A stretch of DNA of 40,996 nt from a virus. Positions 30,312-38,470 of the stretch are shown here, piece by piece. A program made the translations under genes and the position numbers. The DNA is taken from IMG/VR virus record IMGVR_UViG_3300049846_001558, positions 1 to 40,996 of that record; one strand, written 5' to 3'. The notes under the pieces are model-generated. The model saw nothing but the letters and a program-made list of their open reading frames with translations. It had not been told where the DNA came from and searched no databases. Position 1 is the stretch's first letter. Each line of letters starts with the position of its first letter.

Positions 30312-30897
30312 TGTCGTCACCTACAGCAATACCATTGCGTTCTTGATAAGCCTTTTCGTGTTCGTCACAGAGTGTACGGATCCATCCACCACTACGAGTT
30401 TTGCCTTCATTGCCGCAGGTTTCACAGGTTACGGCAGACATCGCTTCGGCCATACGCACTACTCCGTCAACCATGTCATCACCACCGTTGTAGTAAAAAC
30501 GCAAAGTGCCAAATTTTTCTTTGATTTGTGTTGCTACAACTTGTGGACATGCAGGCTTTACCTTACGAAATTTTTTCTCTGCAATTTCTTCTTCAATCTG
30601 ATTCAAAAACCATTCGCTGGGTTTGCGGCCGCCCGTGGAATAAAAACGCATCAAGGCTGCGCGGTTACCAGCAATGGCCTGACGCAGAGCACGATTAAAC
30701 CTCAGTGTACGAGCGCGATCATTTCTAGTCCAGTCAATGTGGCTTTGAATCAGTGAGCAAGCATTTCTAATAATATTATACCAACCATCTCCGTGATCAA
30801 ATCCCCAGCACATACAAGTTTGGGTCATTGGTGCATTTCGATCACGAAAAATTTTAGGAAAGTCAGTACACAATTTTGTATCTAAATCTTGATTCAT
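30304..30897 (-). CDS. Conserved phage protein with zinc-ribbon-like motif, 197 aa
   Basis: CETCGNEGKTRSGGWIRTLCDEH has the spacing of a zinc ribbon (two CxxC-like pairs). It is preceded by KEKFGTLRFYYNGG, a block I associate with a family of uncharacterised phage proteins. MCWGFDHGDGWYNII lies near the N-terminus. Soluble. It overlaps the next gene and sits one base after the preceding stop. Function unknown. Confidence 0.75.
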   Translation of the reverse strand: MNQDLDTKLCTDFPKIFRDRNAPMTQTCMCWGFDHGDGWYNIIRNACSLIQSHIDWTRNDRARTLRFNRALRQAIAGNRAALMRFYSTGGRKPSEWFLNQIEEEIAEKKFRKVKPACPQVVATQIKEKFGTLRFYYNGGDDMVDGVVRMAEAMSAVTCETCGNEGKTRSGGWIRTLCDEHEKAYQERNGIAVGDDNE

Positions 30898-30898
30898 G

Positions 30899-31117
30899 TT
30901 ACGCTCCGTAGTCTTTAATAATCAAATTTAGTGCTTCTATTCTGAGAATGTTACCGCTGACATCTTCTGGGTGCATCCATACACCAGTAGGATTGTCATC
31001 AGAATGAGGATTCTTCTTCCATTCAGACAACTCCTTCTTAAGATAAGAACGATAGTCTTTGAGGTTGAGGACCGTAATGCGGTCCGCTGTTTCTTTGTCA
31101 ATTTCCAACTTCTTCAT
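30899..31117 (-). CDS. Hypothetical protein, 72 aa
   Basis: MKKLEIDKETADRITVLNLK then DYRSYLKKELSEWKKN. Its ATG lies five bases after the -10 box of its promoter and has no Shine-Dalgarno, so the mRNA may be leaderless. First gene of a run of four. From memory, similar short EIDKETADRI proteins occur in many T4-like phages. Function unknown. Confidence 0.75.
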   Translation of the reverse strand: MKKLEIDKETADRITVLNLKDYRSYLKKELSEWKKNPHSDDNPTGVWMHPEDVSGNILRIEALNLIIKDYGA

Positions 31118-31123
31118 ACTAGT

Positions 31124-31152
31124 ATTTTACCCTAAAGAAAAATCATTGTCAA
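31124..31152 (-). promoter_or_regulatory. sigma70 promoter, start codon at expected +1
   Basis: TTGACA (31147-31152), 17 bases, TAAAAT (31124-31129). The ATG at 31117 is where transcription would begin. Confidence 0.7.
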
Positions 31153-31158
31153 CCTAAG

Positions 31159-31184
31159 AAAAAAGCTCGCTGTTGCCAGCGAGC
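31159..31184 (-). terminator. Rho-independent terminator
   Basis: GCTCGCTG-GCAA-CAGCGAGC, eight pairs, then TTTTTT on the minus strand. It ends the DNA-binding protein gene at 31219. Confidence 0.85.
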
Positions 31185-31218
31185 CTTTCTTGTCTAATTA
31201 ATAGCTTGAGCTACTATA

Positions 31219-31497
31219 TTAGACTGTGATGCCCATGCTCTGTGCCTTATAAGCAAGAGCAACCATCTTGCGGCTGGCTTCACCATGACGGTATTCAGTA
31301 ACCTGAACGCCGTTGCCAGCCTTACGGCTGTTAGCATAAACAGCATAACCACGCTGACGAATCTGGCTGATTGTAGCGGTAGGGTTCTTGATGCCAAAAC
31401 GCTTCTGGATAGCGGCTTCGGTGAGAGACTCACCGTTAATTACAAGAGCACGGAACAGCTTATACTGCTTGGTGGTTTCATCGAACTTCTTCAACAT
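31219..31497 (-). CDS. Helix-turn-helix DNA-binding protein, 92 aa
   Basis: LFRALVINGESLTEAAIQKRFGIKNPTATISQIRQRGYAVYANSRK has the pattern of a winged helix: recognition helix around NPTATISQIR and a wing after it. From memory, similar short proteins are common in marine T4-like phages. AAAAGGAAACTAAA precedes the ATG and it has its own terminator, so it is a single transcription unit. Possible repressor for the operator at 721-762, but nothing links them directly. Confidence 0.75.
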   Translation of the reverse strand: MLKKFDETTKQYKLFRALVINGESLTEAAIQKRFGIKNPTATISQIRQRGYAVYANSRKAGNGVQVTEYRHGEASRKMVALAYKAQSMGITV

Positions 31498-31605
31498 TTT
31501 AGTTTCCTTTTCTTATACATCACTTTGTGATGCTGATATCATTATAACATTAGTCTGCTAGGAAGTCTATATGATATGTTACCACATAGACCCCTTATGG
31601 CTACA

Positions 31606-31878
31606 TTACTTTGTGGTTATGAATTGGTACAATTCACTGGCCTTGTTCTTAATTTCTTCTGGCGTTGGAAACGCTGGCAATTCCGGTTGGGTTGGGAATT
31701 CAACATCCGAATAGCCTTGTGCGTTGGCCTTTGCTCGCGCAAAGTCAACGGCCATTTGAAATTGAGATTGGATAACATCTCGCTTGGTGTGGAATTCTTG
31801 TTCAACAATTCCCAGTGCCATCTTTAGCACTTCCAAACGAATCATGTAGCCATTTGTGGCTTGAGTTGAGTTACTCAT
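31606..31878 (-). CDS. Conserved T4-like phage protein, 90 aa
   Basis: MSNSTQATNGYMIRLEVLKM ... FPTPEEIKNKASELYQFITTK. The NGY.IR..VL.MA start and the APT/FPT..I...A..LY.F end match a short protein widely found in T4-like phages, as far as I recall. AGGAGAAATAAA precedes the ATG. Function unknown. Confidence 0.8.
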   Translation of the reverse strand: MSNSTQATNGYMIRLEVLKMALGIVEQEFHTKRDVIQSQFQMAVDFARAKANAQGYSDVEFPTQPELPAFPTPEEIKNKASELYQFITTK

Positions 31879-31947
31879 TTTATTTCTCCTGTGAGTGTGT
31901 TGCACGACTAATGTCTATGCACTATACTTACTGTGCATAAAAAGAAC

Positions 31948-31971
31948 AAAGCCACCAGTTACGGTGGCTTT
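31948..31971 (-). terminator. Rho-independent terminator after the outer-membrane gene
   Basis: AAAGCCACC-GTAACT-GGTGGCTTT, nine pairs, followed by a T-rich stretch. Confidence 0.8.
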
Positions 31972-31998
31972 GGCTAAACTAATCTAATTTAGATTGGC

Positions 31999-32562
31999 TT
32001 AGAAACTACGAGTGTAGTTCAATGCAAAAACATCTTGCTTGGCATCTTGCATGACTCTGTCATAGCGAACACCAATGCTGTCTTGCTTGGTAATGGCATA
32101 AGACAGACCTACGCGAGCTGTACTGGTAGTATCAGCAATGGCGCTATCAAAGGCAGCACGATAGCGATAACCAGCATGGGCCGAAAGGCCAGCACCAAGG
32201 GCAGCACGAACGCCAGGCTCCACAGAATAGTAACTGTAGTTGCCCACAGCTCTAAACGCTTCACCGGCTGCGACTGTTGTGTACCCACTGAATGGACCAA
32301 CAAGCTTGATGGAAGCTGTTAGGCCAGCCTCTAGTCGATTTGTCAGTGCATTTGTAGTGTCAGTCTGTGTGCCACTAGCTTGAACATGTCCACTTAGAAT
32401 AGAGTTGATGTCTCTACGAACAGTCATGTTAAAGTTTTTGGCATCAGCAGCACCATCACGACCCTGAATGGATTGACCTTCCAAGGTAACGGAATCGGCT
32501 GCAATAGCCTGACCACTCAGAGTGGCTACGGCAAGTGCCGCAATTACAAATAGCTTCTTCAT
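31999..32562 (-). CDS. Outer-membrane beta-barrel protein, 187 aa
   Basis: Signal peptide MKKLFVIAALAVATLSGQAIAA, then repeated amphipathic strands (NMTVRRDINSILSGHVQ, LEAGLTASIKLVG, YYSVEPGVRAALGAGL, STARVGLSYAI, DVFALNYTRSF). It ends in Phe, as expected for insertion by the BAM complex. About eight strands. AAAGGAAATTAAACTA precedes the chosen ATG. A phage-encoded porin-like barrel could change the cell surface, for example to block superinfection. It has its own promoter and terminator. Confidence 0.8.
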   Translation of the reverse strand: MKKLFVIAALAVATLSGQAIAADSVTLEGQSIQGRDGAADAKNFNMTVRRDINSILSGHVQASGTQTDTTNALTNRLEAGLTASIKLVGPFSGYTTVAAGEAFRAVGNYSYYSVEPGVRAALGAGLSAHAGYRYRAAFDSAIADTTSTARVGLSYAITKQDSIGVRYDRVMQDAKQDVFALNYTRSF

Positions 32563-32578
32563 TAGTTTAATTTCCTTT

Positions 32579-32613
32579 AAAAAATGCAGTGGAAACTGCA
32601 TACTAGTATTTAC
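32579..32613 (-). promoter_or_regulatory. Late-type promoter and leader hairpin of the outer-membrane gene
   Basis: GTAAATA at 32607-32613 resembles the late -10 box. The leader then forms ATGCAGT-TTCC-ACTGCAT (32584-32601) followed by six T, directly before the Shine-Dalgarno. It could be an attenuator or mRNA stabiliser. Confidence 0.45.
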
Positions 32614-32640
32614 CACGATTTTTGCTGGGTAATTTCCAAA

Positions 32641-33195
32641 CTACCTTGCATAATGTTGGCGTATAGGCTGCTGTAGAGCCTGTTTTACCACATCATCTAA
32701 CAAAAACGGAGTACACCCATTGAGATCCATGCCTACATCCATGATGCGTCCTTGAATTCCATGTGGACGACCATGCAAGTGACCATGAAAGTGTACCGAA
32801 CCTTGATGCATTTGGTCCCATTCCCAAATTGGATAATGGAACATTACTACAAAAGTTCCCTTGTGATTCACAGTTAGGTAATTGTGAATTTGAGAAAAAC
32901 AAGACCTGTAGTTATAGTCATTGAGATTTTTGGTATCATGATTTCCTGTAATTAAAATCTTTTCACCAAAGCACCTGTTGACAATACGAGCAGACCTTTG
33001 AGCATCTGCAAATGCAACATCACCTAGAATGTAAACTCGATCAATAGGACTGATTATAGCATTCCATTGACTAACAATCACCTCATTCATTTCCGTGGCA
33101 TCGCTGTAGGGGCGCGAGTCAGCACAATACTTTAAGATATTGTGGTGATAAAAATGGATGTCGCTGGTGATCCAAGTCTTGCTTTCTATTGCCAT
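32641..33195 (-). CDS. Metallophosphoesterase, 184 aa
   Basis: All calcineurin-like blocks are present: SDIHFYHHN (Asp12, His14), GDVAF (Asp59), GNHD (Asn85, His86), FHYP (His120) and FHGHLHG near 137-142. Two-metal phosphoesterase; the compact form resembles YfcE/phage phosphatases acting on nucleotides or phosphodiesters. Driven by the promoter at 33224-33252. Confidence 0.9.
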   Translation of the reverse strand: MAIESKTWITSDIHFYHHNILKYCADSRPYSDATEMNEVIVSQWNAIISPIDRVYILGDVAFADAQRSARIVNRCFGEKILITGNHDTKNLNDYNYRSCFSQIHNYLTVNHKGTFVVMFHYPIWEWDQMHQGSVHFHGHLHGRPHGIQGRIMDVGMDLNGCTPFLLDDVVKQALQQPIRQHYAR

Positions 33196-33223
33196 AAAAA
33201 ATCCGCTTTACAAGTCATTTTAT

Positions 33224-33252
33224 ATTCTAACACAAGACATTGGCAATGTCAA
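33224..33252 (-). promoter_or_regulatory. sigma70 promoter of metallophosphoesterase gene
   Basis: TTGACA (33247-33252), 17 bases, TAGAAT (33224-33229). Confidence 0.7.
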
Positions 33253-33272
33253 GAAAAAATTGGCAACTTGTC

Positions 33273-34244
33273 TTATTTGAGTTTGGCAGTTATGGCGCGG
33301 CGGCAAGATATCAGTTGATTTCTAAACTGGTTAAAATTTGGTAAAGTAAGAATCTCTAATGCAGCATCAATGCTTTCAACAGTTTTTGGGATTTCGTCTT
33401 TGTCGATGTTAAACACAGACAAGTGTGCTGGCCGGCGTGCTGTATGAATATTAAAAGTGCATGATGGTTTTTTAGTTGCTATATCAAAAAAATACTTTGC
33501 CAAAGAATGAATGTCTGACAATGATATTGTGGTCAGAGTGGTATGGAATTGAATACGGATTGGAAGCTCTAAAAACTTATTGACATTTTCGTTGACTACT
33601 GTCCAGTTGGTCCCAGTTCGTTGTGCAACTGCTGTGTCACCTACTGCGTCAATGCTTAAATGTAGCCTAGTGTTGAACTTCAAAATCTTTTCTATAAAAA
33701 TTGGATTGTATACGCTGGCATTTGTGTATATGCGTAGGTTGAGATCTGGTTTGCCAAGCATTGCTAAATGATCTAATAACTCATAGTAATGCTTTATCAG
33801 CATTGGTTCGCCACCAGTGAGCACTAGAGTTTTTAAATTTTGAGCAATTAGTAATATTTCATTGAAGTTTTCATCTGTTATGTTAAAAACTTCGTTTGCA
33901 ATCAATGAACTTGACTCTGCATTGCACATCTTACATTGAAAATTACAAAGATTGCTGGTCCGTAGTTCCATGTAATCTATAGTAGAAGTTATGTTCTCTC
34001 CATATAGCCCAACCATGTGCTGTCTAACACTTTGTAAACCTGCGTCCTCTAAGCGTTTGCAGGTAATACAGGTGTCGTCAAATTCCTCGTTTAAAAATTT
34101 TTGCCTTAGCTCTTTGAGATAATCACTGTTAACAAATTGCATTGGTGTCATGCTAAATTTCTTAGCACTGACACAACATACTGCTGCTTTGTCAACATGA
34201 TAATAAATTGAACGCCAGGGCGCAGGACAGAAGAATTTTCTCAT
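33273..34244 (-). CDS. Twitch-type radical SAM protein, 323 aa
   Basis: TSNLCNFQCKMC (Cys100, Cys104, Cys107) and LVLTGGEPMLIKHYY give the radical SAM core. N-terminal MRKFFCPAPWRSIYYHVDKAA and CITCKRLEDAGLQS are close to the protein at 15749. GTAAATA (34250-34256) ends five bases before the ATG, which has no Shine-Dalgarno. Directly downstream of the tmRNA terminator. Substrate unknown. Confidence 0.85.
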   Translation of the reverse strand: MRKFFCPAPWRSIYYHVDKAAVCCVSAKKFSMTPMQFVNSDYLKELRQKFLNEEFDDTCITCKRLEDAGLQSVRQHMVGLYGENITSTIDYMELRTSNLCNFQCKMCNAESSSLIANEVFNITDENFNEILLIAQNLKTLVLTGGEPMLIKHYYELLDHLAMLGKPDLNLRIYTNASVYNPIFIEKILKFNTRLHLSIDAVGDTAVAQRTGTNWTVVNENVNKFLELPIRIQFHTTLTTISLSDIHSLAKYFFDIATKKPSCTFNIHTARRPAHLSVFNIDKDEIPKTVESIDAALEILTLPNFNQFRNQLISCRRAITAKLK

Positions 34245-34260
34245 ATAGGTATTTACACTA

Positions 34261-34286
34261 AGAAAGCCCACCGAAGTGGGCTTTCT
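34261..34286 (-). terminator. Terminator of the tmRNA gene
   Basis: AGAAAGCCCAC-TTCG-GTGGGCTTTCT, eleven pairs with a stable UUCG loop. A stem rich in A and T at the base could act in both directions. Confidence 0.85.
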
Positions 34287-34289
34287 TGG

Positions 34290-34564
34290 TTTGTTGGGTT
34301 ACAAGGCCTTTCCTGCCCCGCTGGGTTACGCCGCTAGGCGTAGATCCTCAGAGTAATAATTGTCGTTTGCAATTATTGAGTTTGCTTGATTTAGGGTCAT
34401 CGCCTACCCTGCTGTCCACTTCAATACTCATTGCCCTGTCGATCCTAGTTCAGGCCCATCATAAGCATATTAGTTGTATCCATTTGTCCAATATGCTTAT
34501 GGTGGACCTGGCCGGTACTGCCCCGGCGTCCAGAACACCTTTTTCGTTGCTTCATACAGCAATA
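34290..34564 (-). ncRNA. ssrA: tmRNA, circularly permuted two-piece form
   Basis: Read on the minus strand the acceptor piece comes first: T arm GCCGG-GGCAGTA-CCGGC (34511-34527), then CAGGTCC-A-CCA ending at 34500. After a 42-base spacer folding into a 12-pair hairpin comes the coding piece starting GGGCCTG at 34457. The two ends form a seven-pair acceptor stem with the G3-U70 pair recognised by alanyl-tRNA synthetase. The tag frame (34326-34370), with its resume codon GCA in a hairpin loop, encodes ANDNYYSEDLRLAA and TAA. The T loop is not the usual TTCRANY. The RNA rescues stalled ribosomes with SmpB, presumably the host's. Confidence 0.9.
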
Positions 34565-34570
34565 AAGATA

Positions 34571-34599
34571 TTTATACTACAGTTGCCTAGTATTGTCAA
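34571..34599 (-). promoter_or_regulatory. Promoter of the tmRNA gene
   Basis: TTGACA (34594-34599), 17 bases, TATAAA (34571-34576), which is also part of TATAAATA, so both host sigma70 and a late phage factor could use it. Confidence 0.7.
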
Positions 34600-34643
34600 G
34601 TTAGCTATTTTTCAAAAGGCCAACCAGATAATGTGGGTTAGGG

Positions 34644-36464
34644 TTAAACAAACTTCAGCAATCCAAAAATTGTTCCATCTTCGTTGCTGTAAGCAAGATA
34701 GTTTACATGTGGGTCATTGGCAATATTGCTAGAACCAAACCAGCGGTCTTCGCGTTCCTGTTGTGTGACTTCAACCCATTGGCCGCTGCCATCAATGACA
34801 TCGCCAAATGTGTCTGGGTCGCTGGCATCAGTATATCTATTTAGAACCCATCGTTTAGTCACGCAGGTTATTGGATGGAACCACCACACTTCTTCATTGG
34901 GTGCATTAGGCGGTTCTTCGCCTGTGTAAACTTTATTTTCGGCTTGGAAGTAAATGTTGGTTCCCAATGGGTTGTTTAATCTTCTTTCTAGACCTTCGCT
35001 GCCAGCAATACCATTGGCATCGTCTAATAACTCAAATGTTTCTAGTCTGCTCAGCCCAAGATTAAACTTTACTACTTTGCCGTCTTGTAGTCTAGGCGTT
35101 AGGTCTGCATTGACATAACAAATATAAAATTCAGGGGCTATTGAAGCAGGGTTAACTGTTTCGCCGTTGACTACAAAGCCACCGATGTCAGAACTGGGTA
35201 CGCCAAATGTATGACTATAACCGCGTCTTAATTCAACAGTTGGATTGGCGTTTAGATATGTGTCTTTTCTGCCATTGATAATTTGTTCGCTTTGAACACC
35301 GGTAACACCCCAGCATTGACGATCTTGTATCCAGACAAAATTAAAGTTGGTTACTGGAGGATTTAGTTCTGCATCTAAGATTGGATCACCAACATCGTCA
35401 GCTGGATCACCTGTAATCACTGTGGACTCATAGCCTATTAGTTTTCCGCAGTAATCGTAGATAGGATCTTGCTGAGCAAAGAATGGATCCTGTGGTGTTA
35501 GTGCTGTTACTGCCAAGGCATAAACTTCAGGACCAACTAGCCCTGGCCAAATATTTGTAGTAACAATGCCATCTGTCTTGACAGGATAGCTTGCTGTCTT
35601 CCGTACATTACCTACTATTGCATTGGCTTGATTTGTGGCTTCTTTTAGATTTGGCGTTTCGGATGGTGGATAAGGACCGTTCCATTGATTTGATAAGGGT
35701 GGTGGTGGTGCCATGGTAATGACTGGCACTGGTGTATTTGCATTTGATGCACCAGCAGGTACTAAACCGGCTTGAGCAAAAGTTTGTCCTGGCACATATG
35801 GCTTGCCTGTTACCAAATTTGTTTTGTGTCTAAAGTCAGGGAACAATTGACGATTGATTGACTTGTTTAAGGCAGTTCTAATACCTTTAACTCTGTTTAG
35901 CAATCCGTTGACTTTTTGTCCGGGAATATCTGCCATGCGGCCGCCATGCTTTTGTATGCTACCCAAGATGCTTTCTGGATTATAACTACCAGTGTTAATT
36001 CCACCATCTCCATTTAAGCAAAGTTGCGGCTTGGCCAGTCTTCCAATGTCTTTTAAAATTGAATTCATTTCTGCAAATTCAGCATCAATGATTTGTCCCA
36101 GTACATCTGGTATCTTTGGAGCCTTCATTGGAATTTTACAAAGACCATCAAGTGCCAACAGACTTTGAACTTCAGCAATTGCACCATTGATGCGATTCAG
36201 GGTATCTTTGATTCCTGCCAGATCTTCAGCAGCCTTGAGTTCGTTTTTTAATTCTTTCAGTTCGTTTTGTAAATCTTTAATGCCCGGTAGGCCAGTGTTT
36301 TCTGTGATCAACTTGTCAAGGTCGGCTTGGATACACAAAAGAGGTCCTTTGAGCATGTTTGCCAGGCCACCAAAAAGCAAAGCACAAATAATGTCCTTTA
36401 GTGGCTTATTGAGAATCCCTTTGGTTGCAACTTGTACACCGGGTATAACTGGAATAATTGCCAT
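34644..36464 (-). CDS. Probable virion structural protein, 606 aa
   Basis: A long hydrophobic/helical N-terminus (IICALLFGGLANMLKGPLLC), a coiled-coil-like stretch around residues 60-95 (LQNELKELKNELKAAEDL), a Pro-rich linker (APPPPLSNQWNGPYPPSETP) and a C-terminal half with DYCGKLIGYEST, FVWIQDRQCWGV, VWWFHPITCVTKRW and DRWFGSSNIANDPH. This modular plan fits a baseplate or tail protein. It is transcribed with the lysin and tail-tip genes. No family recognised. Confidence 0.7.
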   Translation of the reverse strand: MAIIPVIPGVQVATKGILNKPLKDIICALLFGGLANMLKGPLLCIQADLDKLITENTGLPGIKDLQNELKELKNELKAAEDLAGIKDTLNRINGAIAEVQSLLALDGLCKIPMKAPKIPDVLGQIIDAEFAEMNSILKDIGRLAKPQLCLNGDGGINTGSYNPESILGSIQKHGGRMADIPGQKVNGLLNRVKGIRTALNKSINRQLFPDFRHKTNLVTGKPYVPGQTFAQAGLVPAGASNANTPVPVITMAPPPPLSNQWNGPYPPSETPNLKEATNQANAIVGNVRKTASYPVKTDGIVTTNIWPGLVGPEVYALAVTALTPQDPFFAQQDPIYDYCGKLIGYESTVITGDPADDVGDPILDAELNPPVTNFNFVWIQDRQCWGVTGVQSEQIINGRKDTYLNANPTVELRRGYSHTFGVPSSDIGGFVVNGETVNPASIAPEFYICYVNADLTPRLQDGKVVKFNLGLSRLETFELLDDANGIAGSEGLERRLNNPLGTNIYFQAENKVYTGEEPPNAPNEEVWWFHPITCVTKRWVLNRYTDASDPDTFGDVIDGSGQWVEVTQQEREDRWFGSSNIANDPHVNYLAYSNEDGTIFGLLKFV

Positions 36465-36474
36465 AGTCTCTTAC

Positions 36475-37140
36475 TTATGCCCATCTAAGGTCAGGAGGCA
36501 GAGCAGATCCAGCACGACCGCCACCATTTTGATAAGGTGCTCTGCCAGTTCTAGTAACCAATACTGCTACACTTGCTGGGCTGGCGCCGTTGTAGGCTAC
36601 ATGAACCCATCTTCCTTCATAAATTAGTTGGCTATATGGTAAACCGCTGCTACCAATAAATTTAAAAAGTTGTTTAGCACCTTCTTCACCACCAAGCTGT
36701 ATGTCTGCAGCCTTGCCGTAAGTATGATCACCGTTTCCGCTTCCGCCTAATTCTCTATCATAAGATGACGGTCTAAACCCTGAACTAATTGTCATGCCCG
36801 GGAACTGTGTTTTAACTTTGTCAAGTATATTTTGGCAAAGCTTTTGCCAGTTACAAGCTACTTCGGCTTCTGAACAGCTACCTCCTTGTGGCTTTCTATT
36901 CATGTGAGCAAACTTGAATTTTTCACTGCATCCTGTGTCCCATTGGGCGTCAGTGTAGGTTGTGCAGTCTGTTAAATCTGTAGGAGGCTGATCACCACCT
37001 GGTGGCTGCGTAGCCTCGCCTGCGCCTGGGCCCATTGCAGCAGTTTCGCCAGCTCGCTGAGCTTTATTGTCAGCATAGTATGGTACACCGCTGGGTGTAG
37101 TTAGTACATTGCCGGATCCGGCTGGTTTTGCATCACACAT
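36475..37140 (-). CDS. Peptidase M15-type lysin (D-Ala-D-Ala carboxypeptidase-like), 221 aa
   Basis: SSGFRPSSYDRELG, GDHTYGKAADIQ (His139, Asp146) and RWVHVAY (His180) are the zinc site of M15 peptidases, which cut peptidoglycan peptides. The N-terminal 60 residues are Pro/Gly-rich and disordered. Position among tail genes suggests a virion-associated lysin. I chose the ATG at 37140, with GGGAGG before it; the Shine-Dalgarno lies inside the 3' strand of the preceding terminator-like hairpin. Confidence 0.82.
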   Translation of the reverse strand: MCDAKPAGSGNVLTTPSGVPYYADNKAQRAGETAAMGPGAGEATQPPGGDQPPTDLTDCTTYTDAQWDTGCSEKFKFAHMNRKPQGGSCSEAEVACNWQKLCQNILDKVKTQFPGMTISSGFRPSSYDRELGGSGNGDHTYGKAADIQLGGEEGAKQLFKFIGSSGLPYSQLIYEGRWVHVAYNGASPASVAVLVTRTGRAPYQNGGGRAGSALPPDLRWA

Positions 37141-37141
37141 T

Positions 37142-37173
37142 AAAAAGCCTCCCATGTATTTATGGAAGGCTTT
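37142..37173 (-). terminator. Terminator-like hairpin hiding the ribosome site of the M15 gene
   Basis: AAAGCCTTCCAT and ATGGGAGGCTTT pair over 12 bases (one G-U) and are followed by TTTTT. The 3' strand contains GGGAGG, the Shine-Dalgarno of the gene starting at 37140. ATAAATAC in the loop region resembles a late promoter. Confidence 0.7.
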
Positions 37174-37175
37174 GT

Positions 37176-38153
37176 TTAACAATCTAAGCGTACCACCTTG
37201 GTAATACCACCTAAACTAGGCACCCAGCCACCTGGGTAACTTATGGTAACATCCCCGTCGTTGTTGGGGTCTCTAACCGGTGGTGTAGCCGCTCGACCAG
37301 GCATTTGATTGCCTCCAACAAAGGTATATCTACCATTATTTGCTGTGTAGCAAAAGCTGACATGACCAGATCCCCATAATACAAGATCTCCTGCTTTCAT
37401 CTCGCTTAATGGTACTGTTTTATAGTTTGGGTCAACGCTACCGCTGCCTAACTTGTTTGCAACACTAAAAGCATTGGCATCTCTAATGTATTTCATTCCG
37501 CTTTGTTTCATGGCAAAGCAAACAAATCCTGCACACCACGGTGTCTGATCACTGGTATAGTATGTTATACCAATGTCTCTCCACATATTGATAATGTTTG
37601 GATTACTTGGACGACCACCTTGCCCAGTTTCCCGCCAGGTTCCATTTTTTGCTTCTTCAAGGCACCTGCTTAGGAAGCCTAGTACATTGGGCTTGCCTGG
37701 TTCGCATTGAGTAACCGGTTGGTCTTGAATAGGAGGTGTGTCTGCAACTCCTGGATTATTGGGCGCAGTACCTGCTTGTACATTCTGGGCTCGTGTAGGA
37801 GGAGGCGCAGTTCTGCGATATGGACTCTGATCGGCTGCTATTGGGGTTGGTGGCTTAACAAACAAAGCCGATCTGGGTGCTCGCGGAGGAGAACCAAAAG
37901 CCGTATCCCCAACAAATACATTTGGACTTCCTTCGGCTCTAGCACAGCCACTTTCGTCCTCGTCGCCTTCTCGGTTAACTGGTATACCGTTTATAAAAAC
38001 AGTTTGGCTTCCATTAGCTGTTTGATCGCTTTCAACATCACTGCCGTCAATACTAACCAAGAGATTATTGGCGTATACGGTGCCTTGTATTACTTCTGTA
38101 ATTTCACCGCCGCACTCGTTGATGTCTCCTAGTCTATGTACTGGCCGTGTCAT
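37176..38153 (-). CDS. PAAR-CHAP fusion, tail-tip cell-wall hydrolase, 325 aa
   Basis: Residues 1-90 have the PAAR pattern (MTRPVHRLGD, YANNLLVSIDGSDVES, VFINGIPVNREGD, EGSPNVFVGD), which sharpens the tip of contractile tails. After a Pro-rich linker the C-terminal part has PWCAGFVCFAM (Cys207), GDLVLWGSGHVSF (His264) and FVGGNQ, a CHAP/NlpC-type peptidoglycan hydrolase. So this is a spike tip carrying an enzyme. It begins four bases inside the end of the gene upstream. Confidence 0.85.
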   Translation of the reverse strand: MTRPVHRLGDINECGGEITEVIQGTVYANNLLVSIDGSDVESDQTANGSQTVFINGIPVNREGDEDESGCARAEGSPNVFVGDTAFGSPPRAPRSALFVKPPTPIAADQSPYRRTAPPPTRAQNVQAGTAPNNPGVADTPPIQDQPVTQCEPGKPNVLGFLSRCLEEAKNGTWRETGQGGRPSNPNIINMWRDIGITYYTSDQTPWCAGFVCFAMKQSGMKYIRDANAFSVANKLGSGSVDPNYKTVPLSEMKAGDLVLWGSGHVSFCYTANNGRYTFVGGNQMPGRAATPPVRDPNNDGDVTISYPGGWVPSLGGITKVVRLDC

Positions 38154-38470
38154 GCATCAAGCCTCAATCCAGCTGGTGCCGCTACTATTCCACTCATTGC
38201 TGAAGAATACTGTGTGGCCAATTCTTTTTCAGTAGTTGCAACGCAAACTACTAAAGATTTATTGAATGCGATATCTCTAGCATTCTGTGGATTAACTGTC
38301 ATAAGATATGGAACCAAAGCTGGTTTTCCATTTGGACCAGCTGTCAATGACACCGGTCTATCAATGATATAGCTGGTAGCATCATCGCCCTTGTATGTTC
38401 CAATAAGTTCTTCACCTGAACTCATTTTTAGTGAAACAGTATCACCTGGTTTTCTAATATTAAGAAGCAT
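38150..38470 (-). CDS. Hypothetical phage protein, possible Sm-like fold, 106 aa
   Basis: MLLNIRKPGDTVSLKMSSGE then ELIGTYKGDDATSYIIDRPVSL: the pattern of strands with SGEELIG is reminiscent of Sm/LSm barrels. The C-terminal helix ends APAGLRLDA. AAAGGAAAACA precedes the ATG. From memory such proteins are frequent in T4-like cyanophages and relatives. It lies between glutaredoxin and the PAAR protein. Function unknown. Confidence 0.7.
   Translation of the reverse strand: MLLNIRKPGDTVSLKMSSGEELIGTYKGDDATSYIIDRPVSLTAGPNGKPALVPYLMTVNPQNARDIAFNKSLVVCVATTEKELATQYSSAMSGIVAAPAGLRLDA

Noticed and set aside
30274-30756. Long plus-strand frame rich in Phe and Thr
   Set aside because: It is antisense to the zinc-ribbon protein gene and has no ribosome site.
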